Below are positions 1 through 10,778 of a stretch of 64,000 nt of DNA, one piece after another. The translations under genes were made by a program, and so were the position numbers. The stretch covers positions 45,489,345 to 45,553,344 of the forward strand of contig CM055063.1 of the NCBI GenBank assembly GCA_029204045.2. Reading direction: 5' to 3'. This DNA is from Tillandsia leiboldiana. Taxonomy: Eukaryota > Streptophyta > Magnoliopsida > Poales > Bromeliaceae. Each line of letters opens with the position of its first letter. The first letter of the stretch is position 1. Under the pieces are notes generated by a model. It made no database searches and was not told the origin of the DNA. It saw only the letters and a list, made by a program, of their open reading frames with translations.

Positions 1-304
1 GGGTTTTGCACGTACACGCAAAATTAATATTCTTTATTCATTTGTTAGTCGAAAAACTTTAGACCGATCGCTTCTCGGTAAGGGTTTTCCTCCCTCGACC
101 TCCTCGCGGTGACGAAACCAAGAGCGGATCAACGCCTTCTGCAGAGAGCGAACCCCGAGAAGCACCACCGTCGGTTGGATCGCGTCGCCTTCTTCTTCTA
201 ACGAGGTTAGCCTACCTCGTTATTTCTCGGTTCCTGATCTTTTCCCGTTTTCCGTTCATTTCGCTCTTGTTTGCGTCGGCACGGCTACCACACCACCCGC
301 ACCA

Positions 305-656
305 TGTGCCGCGGATGCATGCCCGCGCAGCGCGGGGCCGCGCGCCGCTAAAGCCCGACCGCGCGTGGCCACGCCGCGCTGCGGGCGCATGCCCGCGAAG
401 CGCGCGGCCGCGCGCCGCCAGATTGGGCAGCGCGGGACCACGCCGCGCTGCGGGCGCACGCCCGCGCAGCGCGGGGCGGGGCCACGCGCCGCCTGTCCTG
501 GCCGCGCGGGGCCTTGCAGCGCCGCGGGCGCACGCCCGCGCAGCGCGGGGCAGCGCGCCGCCAGAGCCCGGCCGTGCAAGGCCACGCCGCGCTGCGGGCG
601 CACTCCCGCGCAGCGCGGGGCCGCGCGCCGCCAGAGTTGGCAGTGCGTGTTCTTGC
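305..656. repeat. GC-rich tandem array in G1 LTR (left part)
   Basis: Imperfect copies of a unit of about 60 bp rich in CGCGCAGCGCGGGGC and CGCGCGCCGCC, with alternating CpG. The array resumes at 12083 beyond C1. Reading frames on both strands stay open only because the repeat has few stop codons, so none is called as a gene. Confidence 0.8.
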
Positions 657-669
657 CGCGTTGCAGGCA

Positions 670-674
670 CACGC
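670..674. repeat. Target-site duplication of C1, left copy
   Basis: CACGC directly before the LTR start TGTTGGG at 675. It matches CACGC at 12078-12082 directly after the LTR end. Confidence 0.9.
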
Positions 675-1972
675 TGTTGGGTTATGATAATATAGATCTA
701 AATAAGGAAAAAAATACCTAGAGGGGGGTGAATAGGTGTAAACAATAAACACTCAAAAATCTTTGCGTAATAAAACCCAATGCGGAAAAATAAATAACAC
801 GCAGAGATTTTACGTGGAAAACTCCAAAACCAGGAGTAAAAAACCACGGGACCGATAACACGGTGAAATCAACTAAGATTAAACACGTACAAAGGTGATA
901 TACTGTACTCACACACGACTCATCATTTTTCCATACGCTCCGAGTTGATGTTCTCCGCTTGCTCCGCAACGCGCCTCGAATCCACGATTTGCGTCCAACA
1001 CCGAATCCACGGCGTCCAACGTCGAGTCCGCGACGTCTGACAGAATCCATGGTCTCCACCAAGTAGTACGTCTCGATCACACGAACGTACCTCGCTACGA
1101 ATCCACGAGAGCGGTAGCACCTTGAATCCACAAGGCCACGCGAATCCACGCGCCGATTTTGGGGAAAATCGTTGTTTTGTTGGTGGTGATGATCCGCCGA
1201 ATACTTAGATCAAAGATAGATTGGAAATACCATCTAAGTATTCATTAATTTGATTCTACTCAAAATCTGAGTATGAAAACCTAGAATCAAATTAATTAAT
1301 ACAGATGAAGAAACATAGAATTAAATCGAGTTATTTCCTTTCTTCTTTATATGTGGATTTATAAGTTTTCTCCGTTAATATTTTTCCGTCATTTTCCGGA
1401 GTATAAAACTTATCATGGATTACCTTAAAAGATAGAACTAGGGTTTACTTATAGGTTAGAAACCATTGGAAGTGGATAAGAATCAAAAACTGACTGTAAC
1501 ATATTTTTACCCGCACGACGGTCCGGACTGGATTAGGCTCTATCCGGACTGTCGTCGTTTTTCAGAGAATTCCTGAAAAAACAAGGTTCGGGGTCCGGAA
1601 TGAAATACCTACGGTCCGGACTGTTCATGCGATTTCAGCAAAATCCACGTTCGGGGTCCGGACTGAAACAGGGGTGTTCCGGACTGGATTTGCGCATGAA
1701 CCAACCTATGTTCGGGGTCCGGACTGTAGAACGCTGATCCGGATCCTGAACATATAACAGTCCAGTTTCTTGATTTTTAAGCAATTAAAAATCCATCCAA
1801 GTGTTTCTACATTATAAGAAGTATTCGGATCACTTAACTTATTTAGTTAAACGTACATGATCTTTTTTAATTCTTCTTTCTTGAGATTGAGGTATATGAT
1901 CCTACCATCTTCATCATCAATCTTCAAGACTTAAACACTTTCACGAAATACGGCAAAACAAATTTCTTAACA
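675..1972 (-). repeat. C1 3' LTR
   Basis: Runs in + coordinates from TGTTGGG to TTAACA, 1,298 bp, matching 10779-12077. In sense orientation it begins with U3 holding several TCCGGA palindromes (about 1520-1745), followed by a weak TATA (TATAAGTAA, near 1450-1458) and a decayed hairpin array at 975-1154. Open frames inside it are repeat artefacts. Confidence 0.92.
975..1154 (-). repeat. Hairpin array with constant loop (decayed copy, C1 3' LTR)
   Basis: Repeated GAATCCAC (+ strand) flanked by short complementary arms, for example CCTT/AAGG around 1121-1135 and CGCG/CGCG near 1139-1151. Some loops are mutated (GAGTCCGC, GAATCCAT), as expected in an old copy. The array matches the better preserved one in C2 at 20915-21092. 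Confidence 0.75.
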
Positions 1973-1973
1973 A

Positions 1974-1984
1974 TCTCCCCCTTT
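1974..1984 (-). other. C1 polypurine tract
   Basis: In sense AAAGGGGGAGA, one base before the 3' LTR. It is the expected primer for plus-strand DNA synthesis. Confidence 0.85.
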
Positions 1985-2635
1985 GGCGGTTTCGTGACAA
2001 AACATAAATTCACTTAAGAAAATTTAAAAAGATATTTTTGTTGCTATCACCATACAACAAAAATTTACAATAGAGATCCAAATAAACAAAATACATGAGT
2101 TAAACTCCTAAAACAAACTCTAGACTTAGACGTTTGTACTCTCTGCGAAAAAGAAGTAATTCTTGACAAAAGAAATCGTTAGATACCTCAAGAATGTAAC
2201 AATCAAAAAACGAAACAGAGAGATTAAGTTTGTACTCACCATGACATTTACTAAATCAGATATGTATTAAAATACCAATAAGAGATAGACATATCTTCTA
2301 AGCATTAAATTCCAAATGTCAAACGAATGTTAGTAATCAAACAACCTGTTAGTAATAATACATGCCCAAATAGTTAGTCAAATAGTTAGTCGAGGCATGC
2401 ATTCATTCACAGTACAAAACCAAAGTTGTTGTATACTTACCTTCTTGGTTTCATTCCAAAGTTCTCACAGAGACCATTGTTTAACCAGATCAAATCTCTC
2501 TCCCCCTTTTTGTCACTAAACAAAGCCAAAATTACAAAAATGAAAGGGAGTTAAAAGGTTCGAAAATAGGAAGAACTAAAACTAAAACCTGCAAAACAAA
2601 AGATTAAAAAAAATGTTGGAACAACAAAAGGAAGA
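1985..2635 (-). other. C1 3' untranslated region with a second PPT-like tract
   Basis: No gene is visible. At 2496-2515 there is another G-rich tract, in sense GTGACAAAAAGGGGGAGAGAG-like, resembling the true PPT and its GTCACGAAA context. The same duplicate occurs in C2, C3 and C4. Confidence 0.6.
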
Positions 2636-4018
2636 TCATCCTGAATCGTCAGAACTGCTGCAGCCAAGTTTTTGAAATATCTTTTTAAGTATCTTGGCCA
2701 TAGACAGCTGCTCCTTCTTTAAATCTCCTATGTCGGCCTTCATTGTAACGAATTCGTTAGACATTCGTTCTTGTTCTGAAGAAAGTCGTTGTTGCTCCCA
2801 GTAAATAGATGTAACAGAGGCATCATCCTCTATTGTTGAAGCTGCTGCTGGTGGTGCTGAAGCTGTTGCTACTGTTGTTGCTAGTGCTGGTCTTTTTCTG
2901 CGAGGAGGTGTTGGAGGCTCATCTTGTCTTGTGGAGAGGGACTTCACAATAGTTGTATCATTAATTGTTCCCAAACTATGCATGTATGAGCTCGCACTCG
3001 TGTCGATCTTGAACTTGCGAAGAATGCGCATTATGATCATTGGGGATGGAAGTCGCTCAGTAGGATGGGCATTCTCCACATACCTTGCCATCCTTGACCA
3101 AATTAGATAGAAAATGTTGAAGTTCGATCCCAAGGCTGCTGCTGGGTTTCCAAGAAGATAAAGGAACAACATTCGATCCCATCTAAGAATTTTTGTTTGC
3201 ATGTTAGGTAGGATGTTGTAGCAAACAATGAAATTCAAGTAACGATACTCAGGTCGAAGTTCCTTTGAAAAGATTGAATTCCCGGTTGACTGAGTATCAG
3301 GGAGACAAATTCCATTCACGACCACTCTCCATGTGGTGTTGGTGAAAGTATGACCCTTGAGGTAGTGAGCGCCATCAACTTTAGCTTTCATTCCTAGCAC
3401 CTCACCAATCAACTGAGGTGTAACGACCCTCAGTTTGACATTCCTGACAGAAGTTTGAAACTCTCTTGGCCCGTCTTCAAGATCTACCAATCTAGATCCA
3501 TTTTGGTAGAACATCCAGACAAGGCGAAGACAGTAGCCTGTAGATTCTGGGAAGTTGGAAATCGGTGCAAGTCCCGCTTGTTCAAAAAGTGTTCCAAATA
3601 ATACAGAGCGCTCCTTCAGAGCTTTGACATCCACATGTCGTTCACCAATGCATTCCCTTCTTTCAAAATCTTTAAGCCTCTCAGAGCTTACAAAGTCTTG
3701 TGGAGGAGGCTTGCTTGCGAGTGGCTCTTCAATAGATATACCTCGAGCACTCCCTCTTTTTCGGGCAACGCACTTTTTCTTTGTCTTAGCTGGACTTGAT
3801 TCCATTGGGCCTTTCCCCTTTTCAGCGGCGGTAGGCGGAGTCTTCGACTTCGAGGTTGCGGCAGGGGCTTTCCCCTTTGAGGCAGTAGGTGCAGCACGTG
3901 TAGCGCCTTCCTCCAAAAGCTCATCCCAATCTACGGAGTCCGTCTTGGATCCCGAATCTGAGCTTTCCTGAGCTTTCTTAGCCCTCTTGGTCTTGTTCGT
4001 TGCTCTTGTGTGTACCAT
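2636..4018 (-). CDS. C1 ORF3, long form
   Basis: About 460 codons from the ATG at 4016-4018 (MVHTRATNK start). The open frame extends further upstream, through a hydrophobic stretch (FAWIIVLLVA) and the predicted leader intron, but has no ATG there. Visible parts are a basic/Lys-Ala-rich N-terminus, an acidic DSVDWDELLEE patch, a central domain starting near FERRECIGERHV, and a Q/E-rich coiled coil ending in the acidic tail LGCSSSDDSG. The central part resembles, from memory, the 'putative plant transposon protein' domain found in many plant TE proteins. It lies where SIRE elements carry an env-like frame, but I see no clear signal peptide, glycosylation pattern or second membrane segment. 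It is intact although gag-pol of the same element is broken. Confidence 0.75.
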   Translation of the reverse strand: MVHTRATNKTKRAKKAQESSDSGSKTDSVDWDELLEEGATRAAPTASKGKAPAATSKSKTPPTAAEKGKGPMESSPAKTKKKCVARKRGSARGISIEEPLASKPPPQDFVSSERLKDFERRECIGERHVDVKALKERSVLFGTLFEQAGLAPISNFPESTGYCLRLVWMFYQNGSRLVDLEDGPREFQTSVRNVKLRVVTPQLIGEVLGMKAKVDGAHYLKGHTFTNTTWRVVVNGICLPDTQSTGNSIFSKELRPEYRYLNFIVCYNILPNMQTKILRWDRMLFLYLLGNPAAALGSNFNIFYLIWSRMARYVENAHPTERLPSPMIIMRILRKFKIDTSASSYMHSLGTINDTTIVKSLSTRQDEPPTPPRRKRPALATTVATASAPPAAASTIEDDASVTSIYWEQQRLSSEQERMSNEFVTMKADIGDLKKEQLSMAKILKKIFQKLGCSSSDDSG

Positions 4019-4087
4019 GGCAACAAGAAGAACAATTATCCATGCAAACACTATCTTTGCTGCTAGTGCGTTAGTGATTAAAGAAAC

Positions 4088-4471
4088 CTGCGAGCAACAA
4101 CTCAAGAACACGAAAAAATTGTTTATTTTCAAAAATTTAAAAAATTGTACTTAAACAATCATTATCGTGTAGAGAGACAAAGAATCAAATTAGTTTTGCA
4201 AAAAGAATTTTAAAAATAGATCAATTCCATTAATTTCAAAAAATTCTCATTATATGCCCTAAAATCGAATTTTCAGAAATCGAAGCCTAAAAATCCGTTA
4301 ATCAGGAGAATACCAAGCATATAAACAAAATTAATCTACTCAGAGTTCTTATTTCAAAAGAAATTTGACCAAAAACCATCTAGAATTGAATTCCACCCAT
4401 GATTTTCACTCACGTTTTGAACAATAATGTAAAAACAGTGGAAAATTTGAATTTTGATCAAAGAAACTTAC
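4088..4471 (-). other. Predicted leader intron of C1 ORF3
   Basis: In sense the donor is CAA/GTAAGTTT (GTAAGT at 4466-4471) and the acceptor TTGCTCGCAG at 4088. The intron is T-rich and 384 nt long. Donor and acceptor line up with C2 (380 nt) and C4 (383 nt). Splicing would remove a non-coding stretch before the ORF3 start. Confidence 0.6.
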
Positions 4472-4589
4472 TTGAATCCGAAGAACTCGAGTTAGAAGGC
4501 TCCAAATTGGTTGTTTTCTAGTGAGAGAAACTCTGGAAACTTGGAAACAAAAGTCTGTTGTAAAAAGAAATCAAAACTCTTTCGTTTCT

Positions 4590-4720
4590 TCTAAAACCCA
4601 AGCCGCGGTCCGGAACGGCTTATGAATCCAGTCCGGATCGGCTACCCGCAGACAATTCCTGCGTTCGGGATCCGGAACAGGAATTCCAGTCCGGATCGGC
4701 TCCAACTTTTTCTTTAGAAA
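4590..4720 (-). promoter_or_regulatory. C1 ORF3 promoter-like module (TATA lost)
   Basis: Four TCCGGA-type sites at 4609-4710 (such as CAGTCCGGATCGG and GGGATCCGGAAC) lie upstream of the ORF3 leader, as in the LTR U3. Where C2, C3 and C4 have TATAAA, C1 has a mutated TAGAAG at about 4587-4593. Confidence 0.5.
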
Positions 4721-5120
4721 AATTTAGAAAAATTCCAGAAAATCCAGAAAAAGTATGTAAGCACTTTTGCATGTCAACTTTAAACAAAATTCATCGTTTC
4801 ATAAAATAAATAGATTATGCTAAATCTATCAATAATATCCAAGTAGTGAAACAAAAATTTATAAAAATTAAATCCCTTAAAGTTGAACAAGTTCAATGAC
4901 ATCTATCACGATCTTATGAGTAATGCGTTTATCAAATCATTAATATGGTAAAGAAAATGGAACACCAAGATCGATAGATGTTTGAAATCTCAAATAAGTT
5001 AGATAATATATCTAGTCAAATTTTTGAAGGGAGTGGCTCTTTGAGCATCTTTCAATAAAATCTCCACCTTATGCCAACCTTGGAATTTGACAGAGTCAAG
5101 TATTCCAAAAAGCATTTTAT

Positions 5121-5260
5121 CTATTCAACACGAAAAACCATGCTTGGTATACATGTGGTAGCTGCACACAGTACTCGGACGACCGAGGTGGTAGCTCTTT
5201 CCTCCATGTGGTGGTAGTTTTCACACTCCTCATTGGGATGTAACTCTTTCCACGTCTTTT
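5121..5260 (-). other. Conserved block with small ORF, C1 copy
   Basis: About 126 bp nearly identical to blocks in C2, C3 and C4. In sense a 44-codon frame is open from 5255 to a TAG at 5121-5123, but its first codon is ACG here where C2-C4 have ATG. The block contains repeated CTACCAC and the hairpin CTCGG-TCGT-CCGAG. A GAGGGGGAG tract lies next to it at about 5280-5290. Confidence 0.6.
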
Positions 5261-5625
5261 GAGCATAAACATTTTAATAAACTCCCCCTCAATTGGCTAT
5301 CAATTATTTAAGATATAAGGTATTCAACCAAAAATTGATCTCGAGTTCATACTTGACTCAATTGTCAAATAAGATAAAGACTATACCAAGAGATCACATG
5401 AGAGAGAAATTGACTTTGATCAATTAAAGATGACTTAATTGACAAAAATGATCATTGCATCAAATGAATTATTATTATATCCAAAGCATAATAAATTTCT
5501 AAATATATGAAATGATGCAGTTAAAGTCAATTAAACTAATGCTCAATTAATGTTCTATGTACAAACATAGATAAGGAACAAAAACACAAAACAAAACCTA
5601 ACCTAAGCAATGGTTTCAAAAAGAG

Positions 5626-8600
5626 TTATTTCAAAGAAAGCATTCCTATTGCTTTACGCAAATGAATAAACCGTTTTTGATCCAAAGGTTTTGTCAAAAT
5701 GTCAGCTAATTGATTTTCAGTTGAAATATAAGAAATTTGAAGAATACTCGATTCAACTAGCTCTCTTAGAAAATGATATCTAAGTTCAATGTGCTTTGTT
5801 CTTGAGTGCAACACAGGATTTTTAAAATATTTATAGCACTAGTGTTGTCACAGAGAATAGTTACCGAAGTTGCTGAAATTCGGAAGTCGCTCAACACGCT
5901 TTTCATCCAAATGAGTTGGGTTGAACAACTACCCGCTGAAATATATTCCGCTTCGACAGTCGAGAGTGCAATGCAGTTTTGCTTTTTACTATGCCATGCA
6001 ACAAGGCAATGGCCAAGATAAAAACATGCACCACTCGTACTTTTCCGATTATCCACTGATCCTGCCCAATCGGCATCTGAATATCCTATTATGTCAAGAG
6101 TTGTTCCCATAGGATACCAAATTCCGAAATTCAATGTTCCTTTGACGTACCGGATGATTCTTTTCACCGCTTTCAGGTGAACCTCCTTTGGTGCTGACTC
6201 ATATCTCGCGCAGATCCCAATACTAAAGGATATGTCCGGGCGACTAGCCGTGAGGTAGAGTAGACTTCCAATCATGCTGCGATAAAGCTTCTCGTCTACA
6301 CTTTCATTAAGAGATTCACTTCCTAATCCCTTGTTGCTAGTTCCCATCGGAGTCGGAAAGTCTTTAGAATTTTCTAATCCAAACTTCTTGACCAACTCCT
6401 TTGCATACTTGGATTGGCACAAATGGATGCCTTCTTCATTTTGTTTCATTTGCAATCCAAGAAAGTATGTTAGTTCGCCCATCATAGACATCTCAAATTC
6501 ATTTTCCATGGTTTTAGCGAATTTAGAAGCATCATTGTCTTTTGTTGCACCAAATACAATGTCATCGACATTGATTTGTGCCACAATGAAGTTATCCTGA
6601 TAATGCTTCACAAAGAGAGTCCGATCTGCTCCCCCTCGAGTATAGCCCTTCTCCAAAAGGTGCTTTGTCAACCTTTCGTACCACGCTCGCGGTGCTTATT
6701 TTAGACCGTAAAAAGCCTTTTTCAAACGAAAAACATGGTTAGGTTGCTTATGGTCTACAAAACCTTTCGGTTGAGCCACATAAACTTCCTCGTTCAAAAA
6801 CCCATTTAAAAACGCGCTCTTAACGTCCATTTGAAAGAGTTTGATTTTAAAATGACAAGCAATTGCGAACAAAACACGAATCGACTCGAGTCGAGCTACC
6901 GGGGCGAATGTCTCATCAAAGTCTATTCCTTCAATTTGTGAGTAGCCCTAATCAACTAGGCGTGCTTTGTTCCTGATAATGGTACCATCCTCATTTTTCT
7001 TGTTCTTGAAAATCCATTTAGTACCAATTGAATAGTGTTGCTTCGGTGGCTTCGTTAGTTCCCAGACTTTGTTTCTTTCGAACTGATGGAGCTCTTCTTG
7101 CATTGCTTCAATTCCGTAATCATCCTGAAGAGCTTCATCGACGTTCTTTGGTTCTATCATGGAGACGTAACATGCGACTCCAGAAACCAACTGTCTCCGA
7201 GTCCTGACTCCTTCTTGTGGGTCCCCAATAATGTTCGGTTCTGGATGATCCTTGGAGATATGTAGCATTTGAGGTAACGGAGTACTCGGAGGTACATGTG
7301 ATGATTCCTGCATATCAGATAAACTAGACGAACCATTAGATACATCAACATTATCAGGAGAATTATTATGAGAAGATGCATTTACAGGAGTATCATCATC
7401 AAGAGACATATCAGGGGTAGATTTATCAGATGCAAAGTGAAAAGCTTCATCTACTTTAACATTAATAGATTCTACCATTGTTTTAGATTCCAGGTTAAAT
7501 ACCCGATATACTCTACTGTTTGTAGAATAACCCATGAAAATCCCTTCGTCACTTCGATAGTCGAATTTACCAAGATTTTTGCGATCACGTAAAATGTAAC
7601 AGCGACTCCCAAAGATACGAAAATATTTGATATTCGATTTTCTACAAAACCATAGTTTTTATGGTGTATTTAAAGTTCCCGGGTGCAAATACACTCGATT
7701 AATTACGCAGACGGCGGTGTTCACAGCTTCAGCCCAAAAATGTAACGGTAAATTCCGGCTGTGAAGCATAACACGCGCCATCTCTTGTACAACCCTATTT
7801 TTGCGCTCGACTACACCATTCTACTGAGGTGTATAGGGTGCAGAGAATTCATGTTTTATGCCGTTGGAAGTGCAAAAATCAATGAATTTAGAATTGATGA
7901 ATTCTCCACCTCTATCACTTCGAACACGAACGATCTTTTCATTTCTTTCAATCATAATACGATGACAAACCTCATGAAAAGAATCGAAAGTATCCGCTTT
8001 CTCTTTTAAAAATGTTACCCAAGTATATATCTAGAGAAATCATCAACCAAAAGAAATATATACCATTTACCTCCCAAACTTGGTTGACGAGTCGACCCCA
8101 TTAAGTCCATATGCAGTAATTCTAGAGGCCGTTTGGTACCAACGTGGTTCAAGTTCTTGTGTGCAGCCCTTGATTGCTTTCCCTTTTGACAACCTCCACA
8201 CACAATGTTTTCTTTGAAAGAAAGTTTAGGAACCCCCTTAACCATGACTTTATTTGAAATCTTTGCTAGTTCCTTAAAATTTATGTGAGGTCTTTCATGC
8301 CAAAGAGTTTCATTATCCAAAGAAATTAGGTTATAATTTTTAGAAATTTTGTTTGGAATGACATAGCAATTATTTTCAGATCTAACCCCTTTTAAAAAGA
8401 ATACATGGTCCTTATCAGTTACAATACATTCAGCAGAGGAAAATTTAACTGAAAAGCCATTATCACAAAGTTGATTAATGCTAATTAGGTTAGTCTTAAA
8501 GCCTTCAACAAATAAAATATTGTTCAAAACCGGGCCTTCTGGAATAGCAATTGTTCCTTTTCTAACAATTTTAGAAGAACGACTGTCTCCGAAAACTACA

Positions 8601-8707
8601 AGTCCTCCGGAGATTTTCTCTACAGTTTGAAAACTGTTTTTGTCACCGGTCATATGACGGGAACATCCACTATCCAGATACCAAGACGATTTGTCATAAG
8701 CATGCAA
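5626..8707 (-). pseudogene. C1 pol (PR-INT-RT-RNase H), broken
   Basis: In sense: protease motif WYLDSGCSRHMTG near 8680; GAG-pre-integrase/HHCC region with CGGCQKGK, whose usual HERLGHLNF is altered to HERPHINF; integrase core; RT with the catalytic INVDDIVFG box near 6565; RNase H with SDADWAG and the end LDQKRFIHLRKAIGMLSLK at 5626. Lesions include a frameshift near 8015, stops in PQ(stop)NGVVER (about 7820), NTP(stop) (about 7660), VD(stop)GYSQ (6948) and ALYGLK(stop)APRA (about 6695), and a break near 5815. Protein function is lost. Confidence 0.88.
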
Positions 8708-8708
8708 G

Positions 8709-10745
8709 AAGTATGAATGACAAGAAAAGGGAAAATTTCACCTTTGTGCACCCAAACCTTTTTGGACTGCGTCGGCAATGATTGTGAAGTTATTTTCCTT
8801 GGTGAAAACGTCTTGTTTGATTGATTGCTTTTCATTGATGATGTCGTCTTGTGGGGTGAACTACCATGGTTCTTTTCCTTTGAAAAATTTTTCTTTGATT
8901 TTCGGGGAATGACCTTGTTGGTAGTTGTTGCAAGAGGTGCTTGATTTGATCGTTTTGGTCCAATCTTGCAACTTCTTCGTATGTGCCCTGCAATACCACA
9001 ACGAAAACATACCTTTGAACTTGTCGAACCCGAAGTAGGTGAGGTAGGGTTGTTGTCGTTGATTGCAGTGAATTCCGTCGTCGGAGGAGGAGATACCGAC
9101 TGGGGCACAAAAACTGTCTCACTCGAACTAGGACTGTCTCCAGTTCGATTGTATCCAAGGCCGAAACGGTTTGTTTGACCAAGACCAAGCATCTTATCCA
9201 ACTTGCTCCTTCCCAAAGAAAATCGCTTCAAATCATCCTTAAGTTGGAAAATGGTCTTCGTCATTTCCATTTTTTCTTGTCGAGCCTCGGAGTAGAGCTT
9301 CAAGAAGTAACTTGCTTTATCCACCAATTTTACGTGTTCCTTCTTGAAATGCTCATTTTTCTCTTGAAGGGAAACATTTACTTTGATCAAGTTATCCCTT
9401 TCCACTTCAAGAGCGTTTGAGAGAGAAGTTGACCTTTTTGCTTCTTCTTCGAGATCCTGCAATCTCCCTCTCAAACCTTTGTTTTGCTTTGCCAGTTTCT
9501 TTGAATCCTTTAAAAGTTTATGGTAGGCAAAAGCAAAGTCTTCACCTTCGGAATTACTCGATTCGTCGTCCGTTGTATTCTTTTCAACTTGGGAGGAGAT
9601 GGACACGGAATCGGATGTACTTGCCATAAAGCATACGTAAGGTGTAGATGTGGACGCGTTGAACGCCGTTGCGTTGTTTTCTTCATCACTGGAAGATAAC
9701 TCATTGGACGTTGAGGTGTCATCCCAAGTGACGGCTTGCATCGCTTTCTTCTTCGACGGATTCTTATTGGGACACTCCGTTGAAATGTGACCATATCCTC
9801 GGCACTTGAAGCATTGGATTTGTCCCTCCGAGTTCTTTTTGTCTTTTGAAGAACTTTCTTGTTTTCTTGACTTGAAGCTTGAAAAACCTTTGCCTTTCTT
9901 CGACTTTACGAAGGATGAGGTTTTGCTAGAATTACCCCTTCGAAAGTTTCGGCGAAATTTCTTTGTCAAGAGAGCAAGTTGCTTCTCGAAATCCTCCGTT
10001 GATAGGTTCTCGTCATCGTCTGAGGAGGATGAATCCGCGTCTTCTTCTTTTGTTGTTTTCAACGCAAAACCTGAAGACTTAGAAGAGGATGCCTTCCCAG
10101 AAGAATAGTTAGTAGGAAATGTCATTTCATAAGTTTGAAGTGCACCAACTAATTCTTCTACTTTGATTTTTCATCCGGGTGTTTAACTGTTTCAATGGCC
10201 GTAACCTTGGAACGAAATCTTTCCGGAAGAGTCCTTAAAATCTTTCTTACAACTTTAGATTCTGAAATTTTCTCTCCCAAGTTAGCACATGTATTTACGA
10301 TATCTTGCAATCGTTTATAGTAATCTGTTAACGATTCATTTTCTGCCATTAAAATAGAGTCAAACTTGCTCGTAAGCATTTGCAGTTTTTGAATCTTCAC
10401 AAGGTTTGTTCCCTCATGTGTAACTTGTAGAACATCCCAGATTTCTTTCGCAGTCTCACATACCGAGACGCGAGAGAACTCAGTTTGCGACAAAGCATTA
10501 AATAAGGCGTTAATTCCTTTGCCATTGTAAGAAGATGAGTCAATCTCTTCCTTGGTCCATTTCGACCTAGGTTTGACGGTGCGAACATCAGCAATAATTT
10601 CAGTTGGATTTGACCATCCTAACTTGATTGATTGCCACACCTGTTTATCGATGGAAATAAGAAATGCTCTCATCCGTACTTTCGAGTAGGCATAGTTTGT
10701 TCCATCGAAGAATGGGGGTCTGTTGATGTTTCCACCTTCAACCAT
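8709..10745 (-). pseudogene. C1 gag, frameshifted
   Basis: Starts at ATG 10743-10745 (MVEGGNINRPPFFDGTNY), 20 nt after the PBS. An N-terminal UBN2/retrotran-gag-like part runs to about 10158, where a frameshift occurs; the next frame covers 10125-8709. It has zinc knuckles CFKCRGYGHISTEC (about 9800) and CFRCGIAGHIRRSC (about 9000), with a long coiled coil between them (about 9180-9540). A second shift near 8700 separates it from protease. In C3 the corresponding junction is in one frame, so gag and PR were probably fused. Confidence 0.88.
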
Positions 10746-10764
10746 TGTTTACAACCCTATTCCC

Positions 10765-10776
10765 GCTCTGATACCA
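10765..10776 (-). other. C1 primer binding site
   Basis: In sense TGGTATCAGAGC, two bases after the 5' LTR end CCCAACA. It is complementary to the 3' end of plant initiator Met-tRNA. Confidence 0.9.
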
Positions 10777-10778
10777 CT

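Larger units (their letters stand above)
1..674 (+). mobile_element. G1 Tekay-type gypsy 5' LTR, left part
   Basis: Left part of a plus-strand Ty3/gypsy LTR that continues at 12083 after the C1 insertion. Positions 1-304 hold no credible gene. Positions 305-656 are a GC-rich array. The assignment rests on the continuation: both sides of C1 carry the same GC array, and the right side leads to a degenerate LTR end, a PBS and a Tekay-like gag. The equivalent part of the G4 LTR also has a TC-rich stretch beside its own GC array. The start of the LTR lies outside the window. Confidence 0.65.

Noticed and set aside
212..752. ORFs of 118-152 codons on both strands near the left end
   Set aside because: They lie on the GC-rich array of the G1 LTR and the adjoining C1 LTR start; repeat artefacts.
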